DNA from: Holophagaceae bacterium
GTDB lineage: Bacteria; Acidobacteriota; Holophagae; Holophagales; Holophagaceae
DNA length: 37,438 nucleotides
Direction of reading: 5' to 3'
NCBI GenBank assembly: GCA_003165415.1
Contig: PLUC01000244.1
Coordinates: 20,513-57,950 of the forward strand
Positions 1 to 7,502 of this stretch are shown here, piece by piece. Positions within the stretch are counted from its first letter, which is position 1. Each line of letters starts with the position of its first letter. The notes beneath the pieces are model-generated. The model was given only the letters and a program-made list of their open reading frames with translations. It was not told the origin of the DNA and did not search any database. Both the position numbers and the translations under genes were made by a program.

Positions 1-172
1 CGCCGTGCTGGAACGGGCTCATGGTGCCGGGATCCACGTTGAGGTAGGGATCCATCTTCATCAGGGTCACCTTCAGGCCCCTGGCCTCCAGCAGCGCCCC
101 CAGGGACGCGGCCGCGATGCCTTTGCCCAGGCTCGACAGCACCCCGCCTGTCACGAACACGAATTTGGTCAT
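1..172 (-). CDS. pyrG: CTP synthase, N-terminal part (runs off window)
   Basis: The first 57 codons of CTP synthase are present; the rest lies left of the window. CTP synthase converts UTP to CTP with ATP and glutamine in the last step of cytosolic pyrimidine synthesis. The N-terminus [18 protein letters not shown] carries the synthetase P-loop-like GGVxSxxGKG signature, followed by [18 protein letters not shown], which is almost invariant in the family. The ATG at 172 is the canonical start. The gene lies 59 bp downstream of argS on the same strand, so the two are probably co-transcribed. I am sure of the identity; only the truncation by the window edge limits the call. Confidence 0.96.
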   Translation of the reverse strand, partial: MTKFVFVTGGVLSSLGKGIAAASLGALLEARGLKVTLMKMDPYLNVDPGTMSPFQHG

Positions 173-231
173 AATGGTTCCCCCCCGGGCACAAGCCGCT
201 TGTTTGGAAAATTCCGCATTGTCTACAGTAT

Positions 232-2025
232 CTACATGGCCTCGGGCGCCTGGACGCCCAGGATGTGCAGTCCCTGCCGCAGCGCCCGGGCCGTGGCCAG
301 GCACAGGGCCAGGCGGGAATCGCGCACCGCCTGGCTGTTTTCCGGCCAGAGGATCGGGCAGTTGGTGTAGAAGCCGGAGAAGGCCTTGGCGATGGTCAGC
401 AGCTGCCGGGCCACGGCGGTGCCCATGTTCTCCCGCTGCATGGTGCGGTAGGCCTCGGGCAGCCCGGCCAGCTCGAACAGCAGGGTCTGGGCCGGGGCGT
501 CCTCGAGTCCCTCCATGCTGTCCGGCAGCGGGGCGGCCGCGAAAGGCACCACCGCCGAATCGGCCGCGGCGCCGGGCCGGGCCCGGTTGGCCCAGTCGCC
601 GCCGGCCTTGCGCAGCACCGACAGGATCCGGGCGTGGGCGTACTGCACATAGGGGCCGGTGTCGCCGTCCAGGGCGATCACCCGGTCCCAGGTGAAGGTG
701 ATGGGCTTCACCCGGTCGTTGAGCGCGTTGAAGAACACCACGGCGCCCATGCCCAGCATCTCGGCCACCGCGGCCTTGTCCGCCAGCTCCGGGTTCTTCT
801 CCTCGATGATGGCCCGCACCCGCACCACGGCCTCGTCCAGCACGTCCTCCAGGAAGATCACGTTGCCCTTGCGGGTGGACATCTTGCCCTCGGGCAGTGA
901 AACCATGCCGAAGGGCGTGTGCAGCATGCGCCCCCGGTACCAGGGATCCAGCTTCTCCATCACCGCGAACAGCTGCTTGAAGTGCAGGATCTGGTCGGCG
1001 CCCACCACGTAGACGCAGCGGTCGAAGTGCCAGGTGTCCCTGCGGAACAGCGCCGCGGCGATGTCCCGGGTGGCGTAGATGCTGCTGCCGTCCGCCTTCT
1101 GCACCAGGGACGGGGTCTGGATGCCCACGTCCTCCAGGTCGATGATCATGGCCCCGCCGTCCCCCTCCTTCAGCAGGCCGGAGTGCTGCAGCAGATCCAG
1201 GGTGGGCTGGAGCATGTCCTGGTAGAAGGCCTCGCCCTGGTCCAGGGTGTCGAAGGCCACCCCCAGGCGCTGGTAGATGCGCAGGAACTCCCGGATGCTG
1301 ATCTGCCGGAACCAGGACCACAGGCGGGTGGCCTCCGGGTCGCCCTGTTCCAGGCGCACGAACCAGGCCTTGGCCTCATCGTGCAAGGACGGGTCCGATT
1401 CCTCCGCCGCATGGAACCGCACGTACAGCTGGAACAGCCGGTAGAGGGGCGTGCGCAGTTTTTCCGGGACCTCGTCGGCCCAGGGGAAGTCCTGTTCCAG
1501 CTCGGGGTTGTCCTGCTCGGCCCAGGCCTTGTAGGCCGCCAGCAGGGTGCCGAACTGGGTGCCCCAGTCGCCCAGGTGGTTGAGCCGGGTGACGCTGCAG
1601 CCCAGGTAGCGGTTCACCTGGGCCAGGGAGTGGCCGATCATGGTGGAGCGCAGATGGCCGATGGTGAATAGCTTGGCGATGTTGGGCGAGCTGTACTCCA
1701 CCAGTACGGTCTCACCGTGGGCGGGTGCGCTGCCGAACGGGACCGTCCCCAGCAGGGCCTCCAGCAGCACCCGGGCCCGCACCGCGGGCTGCAGCTTCAG
1801 GTTGAGGTAGGGGCCGGCCGCCGCCAGTTCGGCGCCCGGGATCACGATCTTCGCGGCCAGGTCCCGGGCCAGCGCCTGCGGATTGAGGCCCAGGGCCTTG
1901 GCCGCGCGGAAGCAGGGGAAAGCGAAATCGCCCAGCTCCCCGGAGCGCGGCCGGTCCAGGCCGATCTCCTGCCCCGGCAAAGCTTGTGCCAGGGCCTGCT
2001 GGAAAGAGTTTCTTGAACGCTCCAT
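232..2025 (-). CDS. argS: Arginyl-tRNA synthetase
   Basis: A class I aminoacyl-tRNA synthetase of 597 residues that charges tRNA-Arg with arginine in the cytoplasm. The N-terminal additional domain (about residues 1-100) includes [11 protein letters not shown]. The HIGH-equivalent motif is in [20 protein letters not shown] (GHLR near residue 123), and the KMSK-equivalent loop is KMSTRKGN near residue 380. The C-terminal DALR anticodon-binding domain is recognisable by [11 protein letters not shown] and the helical end. Length is typical for the family. The ATG at 2025 is followed directly by the expected N-terminal domain. It faces rpsT across about 200 bp, so both promoters must lie there, and it precedes pyrG in an apparent argS-pyrG operon. 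Confidence 0.97.
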   Translation of the reverse strand: MERSRNSFQQALAQALPGQEIGLDRPRSGELGDFAFPCFRAAKALGLNPQALARDLAAKIVIPGAELAAAGPYLNLKLQPAVRARVLLEALLGTVPFGSAPAHGETVLVEYSSPNIAKLFTIGHLRSTMIGHSLAQVNRYLGCSVTRLNHLGDWGTQFGTLLAAYKAWAEQDNPELEQDFPWADEVPEKLRTPLYRLFQLYVRFHAAEESDPSLHDEAKAWFVRLEQGDPEATRLWSWFRQISIREFLRIYQRLGVAFDTLDQGEAFYQDMLQPTLDLLQHSGLLKEGDGGAMIIDLEDVGIQTPSLVQKADGSSIYATRDIAAALFRRDTWHFDRCVYVVGADQILHFKQLFAVMEKLDPWYRGRMLHTPFGMVSLPEGKMSTRKGNVIFLEDVLDEAVVRVRAIIEEKNPELADKAAVAEMLGMGAVVFFNALNDRVKPITFTWDRVIALDGDTGPYVQYAHARILSVLRKAGGDWANRARPGAAADSAVVPFAAAPLPDSMEGLEDAPAQTLLFELAGLPEAYRTMQRENMGTAVARQLLTIAKAFSGFYTNCPILWPENSQAVRDSRLALCLATARALRQGLHILGVQAPEAM

Positions 2026-2124
2026 GACAATCCTTGATCCGGAAGCCAGGGGCCTCCAACCAGCATGAAGGAAGGATGGCTCCTCGGGAAGGGGTTACTT
2101 TAGGGTTTCCTCCACTCTTTCCAC

Positions 2125-2152
2125 TTGAACATAGGGGTTGTTGGGATATCAT
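2125..2152 (+). promoter_or_regulatory. Probable housekeeping promoter of rpsT
   Basis: TTGAAC at 2125-2130 and TATCAT at 2147-2152 are separated by 16 bp, a fair match to a sigma-70 type -35/-10 pair. It lies about 75 bp upstream of the rpsT start, in the AT-richest part of the argS/rpsT intergenic region. This is pattern matching only; the start site is not proven. Confidence 0.45.
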
Positions 2153-2228
2153 GATTATTCGCCTCAAGGGGTGAACTTAGCTGTGCACCGAAGCCCCACG
2201 GAAGATCTGAGAGCAGGAGACTGGATTC

Positions 2229-2492
2229 ATGGCCAACCACAAGTCAGCAGTAAAGAAAGCCGCCCATGACGTGGAGGCCCGCCTGCGCAACCGCGCCAAC
2301 CGGTCCACCCTGAAGACCGCCCTGAAGAAGTTCCTGGCGGCCGTGGCCACCGGCAAGAAGGCCGAAGCCGCGACCCTGCTGCCCACGACCCTGGGCGTGG
2401 TGGACAAGGCCTGCCGCAAGGGCGTGCTGCACAAGAACGCCGCCAACCGCTACAAGAGCCGCCTGACCCTCAAGGTCAACGCGCTGGCCTAG
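2229..2492 (+). CDS. rpsT: 30S ribosomal protein S20
   Basis: An 87-residue, very basic protein beginning MANHKSAVKKAAHD, the standard start of bS20, which binds 16S rRNA in the small subunit. The helical core RLRNRANRSTLKTALKKF and the end HKNAANRYKSRLTLKVNAL match the family, and the length is exactly typical. A GGAG sequence about 8 bp before the ATG supplies the ribosome binding site. It is monocistronic: a promoter candidate lies upstream and a strong intrinsic terminator starts 15 bp after the stop codon. Confidence 0.97.
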   Translation: MANHKSAVKKAAHDVEARLRNRANRSTLKTALKKFLAAVATGKKAEAATLLPTTLGVVDKACRKGVLHKNAANRYKSRLTLKVNALA

Positions 2493-2506
2493 GTTCCGGC
2501 CAAGGC

Positions 2507-2542
2507 GAAGAAGGGCCCGGCATGCGCCGGGCCCTTCTTCTT
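2507..2542 (+). terminator. Intrinsic terminator of rpsT
   Basis: A perfect 15-bp GC-rich stem (2507-2521 pairing with 2526-2540) with the 4-nt loop ATGC is followed by TT. The outer AAG/CTT pairs give an A-tract before and a short T-tract after the stem, so it may also stop transcription arriving from the right. The convergent minus-strand hydrolase gene ends at 2557, which fits a bidirectional terminator. Confidence 0.85.
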
Positions 2543-2556
2543 GCAATGATAGCCCT

Positions 2557-3378
2557 TTAGGACCGGACGAAGGCGAGCAGGTCCGCATTGAGTTCGTCCC
2601 TGCGGGTGTCGGCGAGCCCATGGGAGCCGCCCGGGTAGACCTTGAGGATGGCGTTCCGGACACATTTCACCGCGGCCTGGCTCGAGGCGCCGATGGGCAC
2701 GATCTGGTCGTCGTCGCCGTGAAGGAAGAGGGTCGGAACGTCGAACCGCTTGAGGTCCAAGGTGAAGTCCGTCTCGGAGAACGCCTTGACGCAGTCAAGC
2801 TGGTTCTTGAGACCGCCCTGCATGCCCTGGAGCCAGAAGGCGTCGCGGACGCCTTGGCTGAGCTTTGCGCCTGGCCGGTTGGCCCCATAGAAAGTCGTCG
2901 TCAGATCCTTGAAGAACTGGGAACGGTCAGCGGCGACGCCGGCGCGGATGCCGTCGAACACAGCCATCGCCAAGCCACCGGGGTTGGCCGCTGTCTTGAG
3001 CATGAGCGGCGCCACCGCCCCCACCAGCGTAACCTTGGCGATGCGTCGGGTGCTGTGGCGCCCAATGTAACGTGCGACCTCCCCTCCTCCGGCCGAATGC
3101 CCCACCAGAATGGCGCCTTTCAGGTCGAGCGATTCGATGAGCTCCGCCAGGTCGTCAGCATAGGTATCCATATCGTTGCCATTGGAAGGCTGGCCCGAAC
3201 GCCCGTGTCCGCGGCGATCGTGGGCGATGCAGCGGTAGCCGTGTGCTGCCAGGAAGACCATCTGCCCTCCCCAGGCATCCCCGGTGAGCGGCCAGCCGTG
3301 GCTGAACACGACCGGTTGCCCCGCCCCCCAGTCCCTGTAGTAGATTTCCGTACCGTCATGGGTTGTGAGCTTGCTCAT
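2557..3378 (-). CDS. Alpha/beta hydrolase (non-haem chloroperoxidase-like)
   Basis: A 273-residue cytosolic alpha/beta hydrolase related to the cofactor-free haloperoxidase/esterase group. The oxyanion-hole segment [10 protein letters not shown] is at residues 27-36. The nucleophile elbow GHSAGGG places the catalytic serine at residue 95. The acid lies in HGDDDQIVP (about residue 224) and the histidine in GGSHGLAD at residue 253, so the triad is complete. Substrate cannot be read from sequence: such proteins hydrolyse esters or lactones, and the peroxidase activity is often incidental. It stands alone between the rpsT terminator and the encapsulin operon, about 96 bp from the latter, and may be a separate unit. 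Confidence 0.88.
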   Translation of the reverse strand: MSKLTTHDGTEIYYRDWGAGQPVVFSHGWPLTGDAWGGQMVFLAAHGYRCIAHDRRGHGRSGQPSNGNDMDTYADDLAELIESLDLKGAILVGHSAGGGEVARYIGRHSTRRIAKVTLVGAVAPLMLKTAANPGGLAMAVFDGIRAGVAADRSQFFKDLTTTFYGANRPGAKLSQGVRDAFWLQGMQGGLKNQLDCVKAFSETDFTLDLKRFDVPTLFLHGDDDQIVPIGASSQAAVKCVRNAILKVYPGGSHGLADTRRDELNADLLAFVRS

Positions 3379-3474
3379 GGCAGGTCTTCCTTTTATGTGA
3401 ATACTTGGCTTCCAGCCACCGCCATGGACTTTGAGTCCATGGCGTATCTCCCCAGGCCGGAGGATGCCTGGGGT

Positions 3475-4284
3475 CTAGGCTTTCAGTTCCAGCGCCACGG
3501 CGGCCGCGGGTTCCAGCACCCTGAAGGTGAAGGATTCTGTGAAGTACAGATCCACGTCCTTGGTGTTGTGCGACTTGTAGCCGATGGCCAGATCCTCGCC
3601 CACGGTCAACTCGAAATCTCCGCCCCGGCGCGAAAGCAGGGCGCCGCCCTTCAGGACCGGGCTCCAGTGGATGCCGCCGGGGACCAGGTCCTGGATCCGC
3701 TCACGCAGGGGGTAGGCGTTCGGTTCTCCCGCCATAAACCATTTGTATGGCTCCTTTCCGAGCACCAGCGCGTAAGGGCCGCCGATCCCCGCCTCCTGGA
3801 GGGCGAGCAGAGCCGATTCCACCGACTCCACGAGGCCGCTCCGATCCGGCCCCAGAATCACCGGCTTGTGGGTGGAACCCGAGAGCAGGCCCTGGATTCC
3901 GGCGGTTTCGAACCCGTGGTAGATGGCCATTTCCTCGAATCTCGCAGCCTTGGCAGCTGCCGCCGTCAGCCCATCCAGGTCAGGGTTTTTCGCCCCGCGC
4001 TCCACGTCGTCGAGTTCCCAGATCCCCAGCTTGAAGGGAACCCGGATCTCGACCAGGGGGAGGACCTTGCGCATGCCCCAGGCCACCCCGTCCCGTGCCT
4101 CGCCGGACCCGAGGTCCAGCCTGCCGAGGTTCACCGCGGCGAAAGTCCACCCCAGCGGGCCACAGAAATCCACCAGCCTGCGCCCCGAGAGGTTGCCCTT
4201 CAGGATGCGGGTGCTCTGCCTTTCGATCTCCTGCCAGGCTCCCTCCGCGATGGGTGCCAGGTCGCGCCTGAGGATGTCGGTCAT
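3475..4284 (-). CDS. Family 1 encapsulin shell protein
   Basis: A 269-residue shell protein of the linocin/encapsulin family, which has the HK97 capsid fold and self-assembles into a protein nanocompartment. Recognisable family segments are MTDILRRDLAPIAEGAWQEI at the N-terminus, GRRLVDFCGPLGW, the ELDDVERGAKNPDLDGL stretch, and YKSHNTKDVDLYFTESFTFR near the C-terminus. I chose the ATG at 4284 because the family sequence begins there; an upstream open stretch is only overlap with the previous gene. Its ATG overlaps the stop of the ferritin-like cargo gene (ATGA), so the two are translationally coupled. The cargo implies an iron-storage or iron-detoxifying compartment. Confidence 0.95.
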   Translation of the reverse strand: MTDILRRDLAPIAEGAWQEIERQSTRILKGNLSGRRLVDFCGPLGWTFAAVNLGRLDLGSGEARDGVAWGMRKVLPLVEIRVPFKLGIWELDDVERGAKNPDLDGLTAAAAKAARFEEMAIYHGFETAGIQGLLSGSTHKPVILGPDRSGLVESVESALLALQEAGIGGPYALVLGKEPYKWFMAGEPNAYPLRERIQDLVPGGIHWSPVLKGGALLSRRGGDFELTVGEDLAIGYKSHNTKDVDLYFTESFTFRVLEPAAAVALELKA

Positions 4285-4643
4285 GACTGCTCCTTGTTCT
4301 CTTTGCCCTGCAGGCTTCCCAACCCCAATCCGGTTCTCGGGGCCTGGGTGGCCGCCTTTACCGCGGCAAGGGCAGTGAGGCTGCCGGTGCTGAACAGGAA
4401 TTTGCGCATCTGGAGGTCGAAGCCGGGCATGACCCGGCGCAGCCATTCCATCAGCATCGTCGCGTGCTCCATCTCGTCGTCGCGGTTGTGGGCCAGGACG
4501 TCCTTCAGGGACTCGTCGTCCGAAACGTCCACCCTTTGGTGATAGTAGTCGATGGCTTCCAGTTCCTCCTGCAGACTCGCCAGAGCCTGGTGGATGTCAT
4601 GCGCCTCTCTCGAAAGGCCTGTTTCGATGGTTCCGCTGCTCAT
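4281..4643 (-). CDS. Encapsulated ferritin-like cargo protein (EncFtn)
   Basis: A 120-residue protein of the encapsulated ferritin family: a two-helix half-ferritin that dimerises to create a ferroxidase centre and is packed inside encapsulin. Metal ligands expected from the Rhodospirillum rubrum protein are visible as E27 (LQEELEAIDYY), Y34, and E57/H60 (DDEMEHA). The C-terminus ends with GLGLGSLQGKE (about 105-115), which matches the short hydrophobic encapsulin-targeting peptide. The ATG at 4643 is preceded by AGGAGG about 10 bp upstream; a TTG 39 bp further up lacks a comparable site. The stop overlaps the encapsulin start. The product should oxidise Fe2+ for mineral storage in the shell. 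Identity is secure; physiology is inferred from the family. Confidence 0.93.
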   Translation of the reverse strand: MSSGTIETGLSREAHDIHQALASLQEELEAIDYYHQRVDVSDDESLKDVLAHNRDDEMEHATMLMEWLRRVMPGFDLQMRKFLFSTGSLTALAAVKAATQAPRTGLGLGSLQGKENKEQS

Positions 4644-4750
4644 GGGTGTTTTCCCTCCTGGTGATTCTGGAGGCTCAAGCAAATTCCGATCCAGTTTGTA
4701 AATAGTTGTTTAAACACAATATTTGCATTCCCATTTGGATGCTTCCCCTG

Positions 4751-4779
4751 CATTTTGATCTGACCCAACTTCATTTTGA
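4751..4779. repeat. Two direct repeats, possible insertion-sequence end relic
   Basis: The 8-mer CATTTTGA occurs at 4751-4758 and 4772-4779, a 21-bp period, with TCTGACCCAAC between. On the minus strand this reads as CAAAATG blocks separated by GGGTCAGAT, resembling the multiple terminal repeats of IS21-type elements. No transposase gene is present, so at best it is a decayed end. The remainder of the 4683-5067 interval holds no gene I can support. Confidence 0.25.
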
Positions 4780-4958
4780 GGGATAGGGAGGGTGCATCGC
4801 TCCGGATCGATACCCTGCCCCACGCTCCTGGGTGGGGGCGCGGTGTCCATCTGGCCTTCGGTGGCCCGGGCGGCGCCCTGGTGCCGCGCGCCGCAAAAGA
4901 TCGCTTGACGCGCTATTCCAGAATGATCGATGAACCCGGTTCTCTCCCGGACCATGAT

Positions 4959-4964
4959 TATAAT
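4959..4964 (+). promoter_or_regulatory. Possible -10 box upstream of the CsbD gene
   Basis: A perfect TATAAT sits in a short AT-rich island about 105 bp before the CsbD start, inside an otherwise GC-rich interval. No convincing -35 TTGACA lies at the right distance, so an alternative or stress sigma factor, or no promoter at all, is possible. Confidence 0.25.
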
Positions 4965-5067
4965 TATTTAAAATAAAGCAAGTTAATTTGTGGCCCGAAA
5001 GATGCTTGGCTTCTTGGGCCACCCCTTCGGTGTGCACGGCAGCGTTTTTTCTCGAGGAGTCAGCAAA

Positions 5068-5247
5068 ATGAAATCAAGCACGAAGGATCAGGTTGCAGGC
5101 GCTTTCCATGAACTCAAAGGCAAGGTCAAGGAGACCGCCGGCAAGGCTTCGAATAATCCTCCCTTAAAGGCTGAAGGCCAGGATGAGAAGGTCAGCGGCA
5201 AAATTCAGAAAAAGATCGGCCAAGTGGAAAAAGTCATCGGCAAATAG
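5068..5247 (+). CDS. CsbD family stress protein
   Basis: A 59-residue, lysine-rich, hydrophilic protein of the CsbD family (general-stress proteins of unknown molecular role). The core VAGAFHELKGKVKETAGKA is the usual CsbD repeat-like helix, followed by LKAEGQDEKVSGKIQKKIGQ. The ATG at 5068 was chosen because GAGGAG lies 9 bp upstream and the product then has family length; an upstream in-frame codon at 4990 would add an unrelated tail. A 5'-leader of up to about 100 nt may exist. Small CsbD proteins typically accumulate in stationary phase or osmotic stress; no regulator binding site was recognised here. Confidence 0.88.
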   Translation: MKSSTKDQVAGAFHELKGKVKETAGKASNNPPLKAEGQDEKVSGKIQKKIGQVEKVIGK

Positions 5248-5294
5248 ACAACGGCGGTCACTCAACCTCATTCATTCGCAGAGGGGACCCTGTG

Positions 5295-5813
5295 ATGATT
5301 GCGATTCTTGACGACGAGGCCTGCAGGATCGAACGCATGAAAGAGGTCCTCGCCCGCCTGTATCCCTCCCATCAGGCCGTGTTTTTTGAGACGGCGCCTG
5401 ACATGGTCGAGTGGCTGAGGGAGAATCTGACGAAGGTCATACTCTTTTCCCTGGATCATGATCTGGGGCCGAACCAGAAGCGGGATGGGCAAGTCTTCGA
5501 ACCGGGAACTGGCCAAAACATCGTTCATGTTCTTGCCCGGCATGCGCCGGTGGCTCCCGTCATCATCCACTCGACAAATGCGATAGCCGCACCAGAGATG
5601 GTCACGGAGCTGGAAGGGGCAGGCTGGACCGTGCACCGCGTGCAGCCGTATGCCGATCGGGACCTGGAATGGATTGGCGAATCATGGAAAAAGATGGTCG
5701 TGGCGTGCCTCGATGAAAAGGCCCTGCATCTCGGGGGTGCCCCAGCGAACCTGCAATCGGCCGCCCTATCGGGCTCGGACTTTGAAGGAATGCTGGGGTT
5801 GAGTCCGTTCTGA
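5295..5813 (+). CDS. Receiver-like protein (cyclic-phosphate processing receiver type)
   Basis: A 172-residue protein with a receiver-like fold: IAILDDEACRIERMKEVL supplies the acidic pair of beta-1, and LFSLDHDLG holds the candidate phospho-acceptor aspartate near residue 55. It resembles stand-alone receiver-like domains annotated as cyclic-phosphate processing receivers, associated with nucleotide or RNA end processing. A conserved HSTN follows beta-4 (about residues 92-95). No DNA-binding or enzymatic output domain is visible. A GTG precedes the ATG by one codon; I prefer the ATG because GAGGGG is then 8 bp upstream. It follows the CsbD gene by 47 bp on the same strand and may be co-transcribed. 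Fold is likely; function is not established. Confidence 0.65.
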   Translation: MIAILDDEACRIERMKEVLARLYPSHQAVFFETAPDMVEWLRENLTKVILFSLDHDLGPNQKRDGQVFEPGTGQNIVHVLARHAPVAPVIIHSTNAIAAPEMVTELEGAGWTVHRVQPYADRDLEWIGESWKKMVVACLDEKALHLGGAPANLQSAALSGSDFEGMLGLSPF

Positions 5814-5869
5814 GTCCAGGTCGATGCGCGATGGCCCATCAGCTATCCGCACCACCCCTTGTTCCCATA

Positions 5870-6256
5870 TCAGACCCGCCGGACCGGACCGGGATACTGG
5901 GCCACCCACGGATCGGCGGTAAGCAGCGCAATGCCTTCGACGGTTGCCTGTGCGACCAGCATGCGGTCGAAGGGGTCCTTGTGAAAGGGCGGCAGGCCGT
6001 CGACGGCAACCGCATGTTCGCTCGTGATTGGCAGTTCACTGTACCCGTTGTCGAGCAGGCCGCGACGAAGCAGACGAGGGTCAACGCGGAAATCATCGCG
6101 CCCTAGACCGCGCTTGATGGCGACTTCCCACAAACTGGCGGAACTGAACATCAGCTCATTCTGCGGATCATCGAGCAGGTGGTGGGCGGCGGCAGACAAC
6201 TGGTCAGGCTGCCCCGCCGCCCAGAGCAGCAGGTGCGTGTCCAGGAGCAATTTCAT
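5870..6256 (-). CDS. vapC: PIN-domain toxin, VapC type
   Basis: A 128-residue PIN-domain ribonuclease, the toxin of a type II toxin-antitoxin pair. The four acidic metal ligands of the PIN active site are visible: D6 in LLLDTHLLLW, E44 in SLWEVAIKRG, D94/D97 in KDPFDRMLVAQA, and D115 in LLTADPWV. Length is typical. It belongs to the PIN subgroup usually paired with Phd/YefM antitoxins. Its ATG overlaps the antitoxin stop by four bases, giving coupled translation with the antitoxin made first. VapC toxins commonly cleave initiator tRNA or 23S rRNA; the target here is unknown. Confidence 0.92.
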   Translation of the reverse strand: MKLLLDTHLLLWAAGQPDQLSAAAHHLLDDPQNELMFSSASLWEVAIKRGLGRDDFRVDPRLLRRGLLDNGYSELPITSEHAVAVDGLPPFHKDPFDRMLVAQATVEGIALLTADPWVAQYPGPVRRV

Positions 6257-6498
6257 GCTTCACCCTCGAATTCACGTTCGATTTCCTCGCTGCCCATGCG
6301 ATCGAAGTCGGATGGTACTGAAATTTCCCCCGCCAGGAAGCCCAGGCGGCGAGTCTGTCCAGCCGCGGGTGCGCCCAGCGCCATGACCTTGACCAGCGGC
6401 TTGCCCGCCTTGGCGATGACGAACGGCTCTCCCCCTGCGGCTTGCTCAACCAGCCGGGAAAGATGCGTCTTTGCTTCGTGGATATTGACCGTGTGCAT
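6253..6498 (-). CDS. Phd/YefM-family antitoxin
   Basis: An 81-residue antitoxin of the Phd/YefM family. The N-terminal DNA-binding part MHTVNIHEAKTHLSRLVE and the AAGGEPFVIAKAGKPLVKV segment are characteristic; the C-terminal part (about 50-81), rich in acidic residues, should wrap around the toxin. I chose ATG 6498 because GGAG lies six bases upstream and this is the family N-terminus; an ATG at 6510 would only add four residues. It overlaps vapC by an ATGA junction. A palindrome sits immediately upstream, as expected for an autorepressed operon in which antitoxin and the complex bind the promoter. Confidence 0.9.
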   Translation of the reverse strand: MHTVNIHEAKTHLSRLVEQAAGGEPFVIAKAGKPLVKVMALGAPAAGQTRRLGFLAGEISVPSDFDRMGSEEIEREFEGEA

Positions 6499-6516
6499 GG
6501 CTCGCTCCATGTGAAC

Positions 6517-6538
6517 TAGACTAAGTTAGTTTAGTCTA
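6517..6538. promoter_or_regulatory. Palindromic operator of the toxin-antitoxin operon
   Basis: TAGACTAA at 6517-6524 and TTAGTCTA at 6531-6538 form a perfect 8-bp inverted repeat with a 6-bp spacer, about 20 bp upstream of the antitoxin start. Its AT-richness contrasts with the surroundings, so it probably overlaps the promoter and serves as the autoregulatory site of the Phd-type antitoxin. Confidence 0.7.
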
Positions 6539-6573
6539 TCCTGGGCCCAGGTCAATGTGCGATGACCCATCGG

Positions 6574-7482
6574 CTATCCGCACCAACCCGGGGGAACCGC
6601 CACCGGCCCCAGATCCACCCGTGCCCAGCGAAACCCAGGCACCAGCTCGGCCGCCAAAACCGGTTCCGGCCGCTCCAGGCAGCCCAGGCTCCAGCCCAGC
6701 CAGCCCAGCACCTGGGCGGCGCCCACGCCCCGGTGGGCAAGCAGCGCCAGGCCCAGGGCCCCGTCCCGCTTGCCCAGCCGGGCGCCGCCGGGGGCGGTCA
6801 CCAGGCCCAGGTGGGCATAGTCCGGACGGGCCAGGCCCAGGGCTTCCTGCAGGCGGATGTGGGTGGCGGTGACGCCGCGCAGGTCGGTGCCGCGCACCAC
6901 TTCGGTCACCCCCTGGGCGCCGTCGTCCACCACCACCGCCAGATGGTAGGCATAGCAGCCGTCCCGGCGGTGCAGCAGCGGATCACCGGTGAGCCGGGCC
7001 GGATCGTCCTGCTGGGGGCCCAGCACCCGGTCCGTCCAGGCCAGGCTGCCTTCGGGCAAGCGGAAGCGCAGCGCGTCCGGGCGCAGGAACGGCAGCGGCC
7101 GGCGCCGGCAGGTCCCCGGGTAGGGCCGCAGGCCGTCCTCCCCGTGCGGGGCCGAGCCCATCAGGGCCAGGTCCTTGCGGGTGCATACGCAGGGGTACAG
7201 GCTCCCAGCCTGGAACAAGGCCTGCAGCGCTGCCTGGTAGGCCCCGTGGCGCCGGGACTGCCAGAGCACCGGGCCGTCGCTTTCCAGCCCCAGGGCCGCC
7301 AGGTCCCGCAGCTGGGCCTCGCCCAGGGTACGACCGCAGCGGGCGCCGTCCACGTCCTCCATGCGGATCAGCCAGCGCCCGCCCTGGGCCCTCGCCGAAA
7401 GCCAGGAGGCCAGGGCCGTGCGCAGGTTGCCCAGGTGCAGTTCACCGGTGGGGGAGGGCGCGAAACGGCCGATGCAGGTCAT
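6574..7482 (-). CDS. gluQRS: Glutamyl-Q tRNA(Asp) synthetase
   Basis: A 302-residue paralogue of the glutamyl-tRNA synthetase catalytic domain without an anticodon-binding domain, the hallmark of GluQRS. It attaches glutamate to the queuosine base at the wobble position of tRNA-Asp. The class I signature is RFAPSPTGELHLGNLRTAL (HLGN at about 16-19) and the KMSK-equivalent is LGKRDGA near residue 237. The zinc site CVC...YPGTC (CxC and YxxxC), typical of GluQRS, is present. The true start is ATG 7482; an upstream-extended frame overlaps the divergent gene and lacks family similarity. It is transcribed divergently from the membrane methyltransferase with only 20 bp between start codons. Confidence 0.93.
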   Translation of the reverse strand: MTCIGRFAPSPTGELHLGNLRTALASWLSARAQGGRWLIRMEDVDGARCGRTLGEAQLRDLAALGLESDGPVLWQSRRHGAYQAALQALFQAGSLYPCVCTRKDLALMGSAPHGEDGLRPYPGTCRRRPLPFLRPDALRFRLPEGSLAWTDRVLGPQQDDPARLTGDPLLHRRDGCYAYHLAVVVDDGAQGVTEVVRGTDLRGVTATHIRLQEALGLARPDYAHLGLVTAPGGARLGKRDGALGLALLAHRGVGAAQVLGWLGWSLGCLERPEPVLAAELVPGFRWARVDLGPVAVPPGWCG

Positions 7483-7502
7483 CCGTCCACTATAATGGCC
7501 GA
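7483..7502. promoter_or_regulatory. 20-bp divergent start region with TATAAT
   Basis: Only 20 bp separate the start codons of gluQRS (7482, minus) and the methyltransferase gene (7503, plus). TATAAT lies at 7491-7496, six bases before the plus-strand ATG. If it is a real -10 box, transcription would begin at or next to the A of the ATG, giving a leaderless mRNA. On the other strand the same bases read TATAGT, six bases before the gluQRS ATG. No good -35 element was found for either. Confidence 0.35.

Noticed and set aside
4710-5037. Short minus-strand frames in the encapsulin-CsbD gap
   Set aside because: They lack ribosome binding sites, coding-like third-position bias and any family resemblance.
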